DNA of 64,000 nucleotides from positions 60,661-124,660 of the forward strand of contig JAIWND010000054.1 in assembly GCA_025330725.1 (NCBI GenBank), in the 5' to 3' direction. Of this stretch, positions 56,839 through 64,000 are shown piece by piece (positions within the stretch are counted from its first letter, which is position 1; each line of letters begins with the position of its first letter). This stretch comes from Chlamydoabsidia padenii. Taxonomy: Eukaryota; Mucoromycota; Mucoromycetes; Mucorales; Cunninghamellaceae. The translations under genes were made by a program, and so were the position numbers. The notes below the pieces were generated by a model. The model was given only the letters and a program-made list of their open reading frames with translations, did not search any database and had not been told where the DNA came from.

Positions 56839-59331
56839 CTAACTAACTATAATTATATCCTTGTATTTGGTTTCATCCTTTTCCTCTGCATCTTGACGAG
56901 TTTTCAATAGGTTAAGAGTTGCCATAAAGTATTGTCGTACGTGTTTTGACGATCCGTCATATTGCAGCAAAGAAGAAGAGTTTGACGTAAATGGATACAC
57001 TTCTGTTTCACCAAGGTCCGACAGATGGGCTTGAATCAAATCAATCAATCCATTTATATACTTGGGTGTTATCTATGATATCAAATCAAAAAGTCCAAAA
57101 ATAAAAAAATAAAAAAAAAGCGCAGGTTACAAAGTGTCTTGTCATTGCATTAATACCCATTCCCTACTTACCGCGTCATTGCCCTTGTCATAATAGTAGA
57201 TACACTGGTTGAGGATTTCGACAAATAATTCCACGCTGGTCACCCCATCCATACAACTGTCAGCAATCTTGAGTGACTTTTGTAGACATTCCAGAGTTCG
57301 TTTACTGTTGTTAGTAACTTGTCGGTCATTGTCGCTCCACCATAAATGACTTGCAAGATAAATTGCTCGACATTGATCGGGTTTCTTCAAAAGTTTTGAT
57401 CCAAGTAAAGCTGCTTTGGTGATCAGAGTGTCATAGTTATCAGTACTGAATCCATTTGTTTGTTGAAGGACACCAATAATACTTGTGATTGCTTGGAATT
57501 GGGCTTTGGAGTCGGAGATTGACTCTTCATAAACTGTAAATGCCTCGACAAAGAATTCATAGGCCAAATCTTCAAGTCCCGAGCCACAGGCCTTTTGTCC
57601 AACCATCAAGTGGTAGCGTACACAACAGCCCGCCGATTCATCGTCGCTCGTGTATAGATTGGTGATCACTTGGTGGATGAAGCGATATAATGTTGATACC
57701 TTTTTTTCCCATATTGCATCCTAATGACAGTGATAATAGTAATTAGAAAAAAAAAAAAAAAAAAAAGAAAAAGAAAGAGGTGAGCCTTCCATTTCAGATT
57801 TGCATTTGATCATGTTACTTTATTATCTTGTGCCTGGTATCGAGAAGATAATTCCAATGCGGCAGTTATCAACGAAGGAAAGGTGTATCGAATCCTAATT
57901 CCACCATCACCGATCTGTCGCCGTGCAGCAGATAGTAACTTGTAAACATAAAAAAGAGACCCAGTTAGTCTTTACCAGTCAACATGTGCATTTTGTGTGG
58001 ACGTCCTTACCAAAAACTGGGTATCATCATCATCAGATTGGAAGAGTCGAACCAATTTTGCAATCAACATCTGTTCATCAGCCATAGAGTTTTCATTATC
58101 AAAGTCGTCATAGTCAGGGTATTGGTTCCGATTATACTTGGGTGGTTGATCATAGTAGTAACCTCGAGTTTTCGAGTTCAATATTGTTGTAGCAGGAGGA
58201 GCGTCATGTTGATCACGCAAAAGGACATCACATAGTTCGAGTATGCTGTGGACATCCTCCGGAGAATCGATAATGGCGCCTTTTATCAAGATGTTTGTTA
58301 CAATTCCAAGAGCCAAATCACGACGAGTGTTGTAAGGTTGTTGTTGAAGTAAAGGACCATAATCGGAGAGCATTAATAAAGTAAGGGTGGATTCGTATTT
58401 TTGAATTGGTGCAGATAATAAGGCGATCAGGTTATTTTCCGTCGTTTTAGTAACATGCACCCCCGAGTTAAAGTGATTCATGCATTGGTCCTTGCAGTAC
58501 GCCAATATTTGATCCACATAGTCCAGCCGGGCAGGATAGCACGATAAACAGAGGTTGATCAAGGACACAAGAAGTTCAGTAATGTCTTCAATCGAGAGAT
58601 CAGGTCGGGCCTAATAATTAAGAATGTCATTAACTTTTGTTCATTTTTTTCTCTCCCTTTTTTTTTTTTTTCGATTTACTTACTTTAACAAATACGATGA
58701 TCCGTTCCCAAAACATGTTAAATAGTTCAATATTGTTTGGAATGCCATGAGCCGTTTTTTGATCTTGATTTCCTCCACCAATAGCGTCACTTTTATCGTT
58801 GTCGTTATTACCATAGTCATAATGAGCGATGTCAGTTTCATTGCATTGTTTTTCCAAATCGACCAAATTCATTTGCTTTTCATTTGGTACTTGATCTTGG
58901 ATTGAGTCGTCCCTTTCTTCCTTGTCGATACCATTTGTGTTAATGTCGATTTGATTTGGTGAGCCGATACGTTTATCCGCCTTATCGTCCAGTTTGATGG
59001 ATCCATCCCGTTGTCGCTGTTGTTCCAATTCCTTTTCCCGATCAGATTCCCGAGTGGCGTAGGCGGCTAAACGATCAATTAAAGCAACGATGATTCCCTT
59101 GACGTTGACCTTTGGATGTAATTGAGCCGTTGCTGATAAAAATGGTTCTAAAGTATGAAGATGGAATTCATCAGGGAAGACCTACCAAGGACATATTAGC
59201 AATAAAATATAGATTGTCAGACCAACCACCAATCCTCTTCCATTACCTGAATAATAACATCCATAAGGTATTCTTGAGCGAGTATGTCACGACAATTGAT
59301 AGCTTCATTTAGAAGTTCCGGAAGAATGGCC

Positions 59332-59367
<36 letters not shown>

Positions 59368-60390
59368 TGATCAACCCAAGTAAAGAATATTGACCATGAA
59401 TCGATCAAATAAGATTGTTAGTATATGATTTGGATTTAGATAGTCTAATAACTTACAGAGCGGTAGAGCTTAAGGTCAACCCCATCCAGCTGGCTTAATC
59501 GTTCGACATTTGTTCCCACCAGAATCCGTAGTTCCTTTCGTTCGATATCCCGTTTTTCGCGATCCCTTGAGTGACCATGATGTTGTAATCGTATCCAAAG
59601 CTTGTTCATTTCCATAAAGTTGGTCAAAGTGAATTGAATAGATTCGTGGACACCACCATTTGGCCTATATATAAGACATGAGAATCATTCATCTAGTATC
59701 ATTTGTATCTTATATTTACTTACTCGATATCCATTCCAACAGGCAAATAGTTTCTGGTTTGACCACATAAATAATGTCGCAAGAAGAGTCCACGCATAGG
59801 ATGTTGTACACCACGAGTCATTTCCATCATGTCACGCATGATTTCACGTATCGGGGCATCAGGCATGCTCATATAGGCGGCACCAACAGTAATCATGAGA
59901 TAGAGACGAGGGATAATATTACCTGCATATTGTACTAGTTCATAAATGTCCGCCAAGTGGTGTCGGTCTGTTTGATGTAGTTCCATAAAGTAGGCCGTCA
60001 AATATCGAAGGCAATCAAATATAGACATATCTGTAAAGAAGACAATAGTTAGAAGGTATCTTTTTTCTTTTACCATTTTCTTTTTTATACTTACAAAGTT
60101 GGTAATATGCTTTTGGTGTAAGACTAGACGTACGAAGCTCCGCCAACATGTTCGACGCATATTTAAGCCCTTCCATTAGTTTGTTATCGTTCTATTAAAA
60201 TTACAATTAGTATTCTATTCTTTGTAATGTTAGTTTGGTGCCTGTTTTTTTATTATTACAAAAGACAACTTACCAAGCAACTCTTCATATGATGACTTTG
60301 GACTCGGACTACTTCCAAGACATTATTCAGGTGCTCGTTTTGGTCTTCTGGGTGTCCTGTAGGTGGAGGAGTTTTTATGGTAAAAGTCAT
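56839..60390 (-). CDS. VPS35: Retromer subunit Vps35
   Basis: Core of the retromer cargo-selective complex for endosome-to-Golgi recycling. Ten exons: 60274-60390, 60095-60191, 59724-60030, 59457-59664, 59247-59330, 58684-59181, 58011-58610, 57819-57938, 57172-57720 and 56839-57072, giving 937 residues, normal for fungal Vps35. The N-terminal signature for Vps26 binding is present: [40 protein letters not shown] and the [10 protein letters not shown] motif. Also [46 protein letters not shown], and [20 protein letters not shown], then [10 protein letters not shown] in the Vps29-binding half. The start is the ATG beginning [10 protein letters not shown]. An Asp/Asn-rich insert ([11 protein letters not shown]) follows residue 300. 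It is divergent from ARL1. Confidence 0.95.
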
Positions 60391-60688
60391 TGAATTGGGT
60401 ATAGCAGTTTTCCTTGTCCAATGTGTCTAGTTGGTTCCAAAGTAAATAAAAGAAGAGAGGTATATTTTCCAAGTAATAGTAAGGAAGAGTTGGCAGTTAA
60501 ATATAAACAAAGAAGAGGAAAGAATACGAAAGCAACCATTGTAAGAGAAAAGGCTGGTTTTCAAATTCCGACAATTCAAATACTTGGATGTGAGTGAGTG
60601 TTTTTTTCTAATACTTTCCTCTCTCTTTCGCCTTTTTATTTTATTTTTAAAAAACAAATCCTCAACACACTCAAAAACAACAATTGTA
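60391..60688. promoter_or_regulatory. Divergent VPS35 / ARL1 promoter
   Basis: 298 bp between the two ATGs, carrying one motif variant, TTTCAAATTCCGAC (60559-60572). The pyrimidine-rich strand just before ARL1 is typical of fungal core promoters. Confidence 0.4.
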
Positions 60689-61673
<985 letters not shown>

Positions 61674-62082
61674 TCGATACATACACCTTCTCTCCTACTT
61701 GTAGCGCCCTGACTCTATACTGCTCATTACGATTAATACACCCTCCATAGTTGTTAAATCAATCCATTCACCACCTACATAGTGCTCCCTCCATCCATTA
61801 TCACCTTTTATATTGATATAATATATACAACTACACACAATAAAACTTTTTTATTTTATTTTTAAACATCATATCACTTCTATTCTACATCATGCTACCT
61901 TCTGACTGCCGGGTGTCAATGAGCCGCCCGCCAGTCATGTGAAAGTAAAAAGTAGAAGAATGGCATCAATCAACCTGGGGACAGTAAGACAATAGTGGGA
62001 CAAAAGGGTAGAAGTCCAATTTTTTTATTTCTATTCCTCCCCCCCCCCAAAAAAAGTGTATCTAACTGATAATGTAATCTAA
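61674..62082. other. Convergent intergenic region
   Basis: About 400 bp between ARL1 and riboflavin kinase 3' ends. Contains the AATAAA-type signal near 61840 and a C run near 62040. No gene seen. Confidence 0.5.
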
Positions 62083-62821
62083 TCAAGTTTCTTTGGTAAT
62101 AAATAAAGGGTGGTTTCGTGCATCGTCATAGACTTTTCGTTTTAAGGAATGCTTGGCCACTTCAACATCGGTTCGAATATCACAGATAAGAGCATCTAAA
62201 GATAAAAGGTGTAAGGGGGGGGGGAATTATGATTAGATAATATTCCCCAGTTATAAATCATTTAGTCCATGTTTTATTAGTTACCTAGTGAAGGATAGTT
62301 TTGTTCAGGACGCACATAACCCATTACAATGACGCGCATTGGGCTTCCATAAAAGTCTTCGGGGAAGTCATTCAAGATGTGCACCTCCTACAAGGGTATA
62401 AAAAGAACACACAACGAAAAGGTCAGTATTATCCCCCCCCCTCCTATTTAGTTTATCCTGTTTTTTACCGCTGATCTTTTTTCGTTCTTGTAGTAAGGGT
62501 TCCAGCCGAGACTCATTACCATTGGGTAAACCGTAGACTTCACTTCACCTACTTGAGCCCAACCATAATAGACACCAATATCCAGACCTTTATACATTTG
62601 TTCAAGTGCTTCTTCATTAAGATTGGCTATAGATGAGGTTTAGTTGGTTAGTTTAGGCGGTAAATCTTTATTCTATTTTTCTTACCTGTTGGGATACCCA
62701 ATTCTTTCGAGCCTCTTCCAAAACCTTTTACAACAGTACCAGAGATGGTAAAAGGATAAGGATCAGTAGGAATTTCGGGACCTACAATGAGAGGGCGATC
62801 AGGATTAATTTGTTGTGACAT
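62083..62821 (-). CDS. FMN1: Riboflavin kinase (FMN synthesis)
   Basis: Phosphorylates riboflavin to FMN with ATP. Four exons, 62686-62821, 62469-62626, 62285-62387 and 62083-62195, give 169 residues, the usual size of the monofunctional eukaryotic enzyme. Signature features: [20 protein letters not shown], where the GIPTAN motif binds Mg-[50 protein letters not shown], including the catalytic Glu of EVHIL; and [19 protein letters not shown]. Two motif copies lie 73-125 bp upstream. Confidence 0.95.
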
Positions 62822-64000
62822 TTGAGTTGGATATAAAGTTGGGAAGAAAAGAAGAAAAGAACAGAACCAGACCGAAAGAAAGTTTATAATCGATTTTAAA
62901 TCCCGCAAAGGGTTTGTCAGCGTCCCCCTCAATATCAAAATCCCGCCGAGTCTTGATCAGGTCAGCACATCTGGCATGAATTAACCGAGATGCAAAACAT
63001 AGTTAATGACCTGTTGATTGTATTCATAAAGTTAGATTAGCAATTTTGAAACGATATACCTAACCATTCATATCAGTCAGGGCAATGTCGATAATTGAAC
63101 ATGATTGACCCATCCACTCTTTTCTACATTATCCCTTTTTCAAGTCGAATATCATGTCCAAATGCGCACATTATTGAATAACGTATTAATAAGTAAATAT
63201 ATAATGTATATCATGACTTTATTATAATGATTACAATACCCCTCCTACACAAAGAATATACTATTATATACTAATCTAATCTACACCTAGTGATAAAGTC
63301 GACCACTATTCTTTTTTTGGGAGGAGGGGTACCAAATTATCATCCATTATTCCATCTTGTCAACTTTATCTTGTCTAATTGTTTGTCTTGTAACGCAAAC
63401 CATCATAGAATCAAATAATCATAGTTCAGTTACTGTTTTCGTGCCCATTACGCCATGTTGCACTTTAGATACCCATAGTCGATCTTCTTGATTTATCCAA
63501 GATTACGCCATCCATTGTCGTCAAAGTCACTTGTTGATAGTTACCTTTATAACGATGCATTGTTAGGATTTATCTTGTACACCGCCAAAGAAGGATAATC
63601 AAGTTTTGTTGTCAGAGCCACCAAAGTTACCCTTCAAGTATGCTGAAAGAAAAGAGTCAGCAATTGTAAGCATCATTTAAGGTATAACAGGTTAAAAAGT
63701 CAAGGAGATTGTTGCACTCCATTCATCAAGTAGGTTTCCCGGCTCCATCCATCCACAGTATTAGTTTTGTTATCAGCATCAGGCATTCGTCATTCATTGT
63801 CACCCGGCATGTTGTTAGTAGTTTCACCATGATGTAGAAGTAGCAGATATTTTAAGGCAAAGGTCTTATGTTTGGTGATTTTGAGAAGTGGCAACCATTA
63901 GTTTGTAGAAGGTAGTCGTATTGAATTAGCCAGAAGGAAGAGAAGAGAGATGTCAAGTTGAAGAAGAGTCAGGATCAAGAGGAGTAGTTAGGTCAAGTGT
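62822..64000. other. Terminal gene-free region
   Basis: About 1.2 kb beyond the FMN1 start. No protein family or long frame recognised; no tRNA seen. Any gene starting here would extend beyond the window. Confidence 0.4.
62894..62946. promoter_or_regulatory. Two TTTAAATCCCGC-type motifs upstream of FMN1
   Basis: GATTTTAAATCCCGC (62892-62906) and TCAAAATCCCGCC (62935-62947), both on the same strand and in FMN1 sense as GCGGGATTTTAAA / GGCGGGATTTTGA, about 41 bp apart. Confidence 0.5.

Noticed and set aside
62822..64000. Search for an additional gene at the right edge
   Set aside because: No frame over about 100 codons, no conserved peptide and no consistent splice chain found.

Overview
The window is nuclear DNA from a filamentous early-diverging fungus, most likely a Mucoromycota (Mucorales-type) species. 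The evidence is AT-rich sequence, many short GT-AG introns, one intron-bearing gene roughly every 2-3 kb on both strands, fungal orthologues (Cdc4 light chain, CreC/WDR20, Lec1-like PX protein, Mad3, Spt5 with a TPAW-type CTR), and a repetitive gene family I associate with Mucorales. The genus cannot be fixed from sequence alone.

Layout. 0-2 kb: decayed or unrecognised coding remnants and a 51-bp minisatellite. 2-15 kb: Cdc4-type myosin light chain (+), CreC/WDR20 WD40 protein (+), complex I NDUFA5 (+), a GPI/Kre9-like cell-wall protein (-), dynactin Arp10/ACTR10 (-), ER chaperone BiP/Kar2 with HDEL (-). 15-21 kb: bZIP factor (-) and GH47 alpha-1,2-mannosidase (+). 20.6-22.6 kb: gene-free stretch with diverged tandem repeats and a tRNA-Phe. 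23-33.4 kb: TMCO4/Mil1-like protein, a conserved nuclear basic protein, an HTH+Myb protein, a PX-domain Lec1-like protein and an SRPK kinase. 33.4-37 kb: mostly non-coding, with a chimeric gene ending in a serine-palmitoyltransferase (Lcb2) tail. 37-43.3 kb: TPR/RS (TTC14-like) protein, two low-complexity proteins and a tRNA-Lys. 44-46.8 kb: a gene of a lineage-specific repetitive family, apparently frameshifted, between diverged direct repeats. 46.8-62.8 kb: Spt5, a basic mitochondrial-type protein, Mad3, calmodulin, Vps35, Arl1 and riboflavin kinase. 62.8-64 kb: no gene seen.

The genes are housekeeping: secretory quality control and N-glycan trimming (BiP, GH47), endosome/Golgi traffic (Vps35, Arl1), cytoskeleton and cytokinesis (Cdc4 light chain, Arp10, calmodulin), RNA processing and transcription (SRPK, TTC14-like, Spt5), and mitosis (Mad3). 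There is no operon-like organisation.

The most striking cross-window signal is a short motif, consensus GCGGGATTTRAA with variants, found repeatedly in intergenic and promoter DNA on both strands next to most genes. Its shape (GCGGGA plus TTTRAA) resembles an E2F site fused to a CHR element. Other notable points are two GC-AG introns, both in EF-hand genes; a Mad3 whose KEN-box position reads NEN; the direct-repeat-flanked gene unit; and very long poly(T/A) runs in introns.
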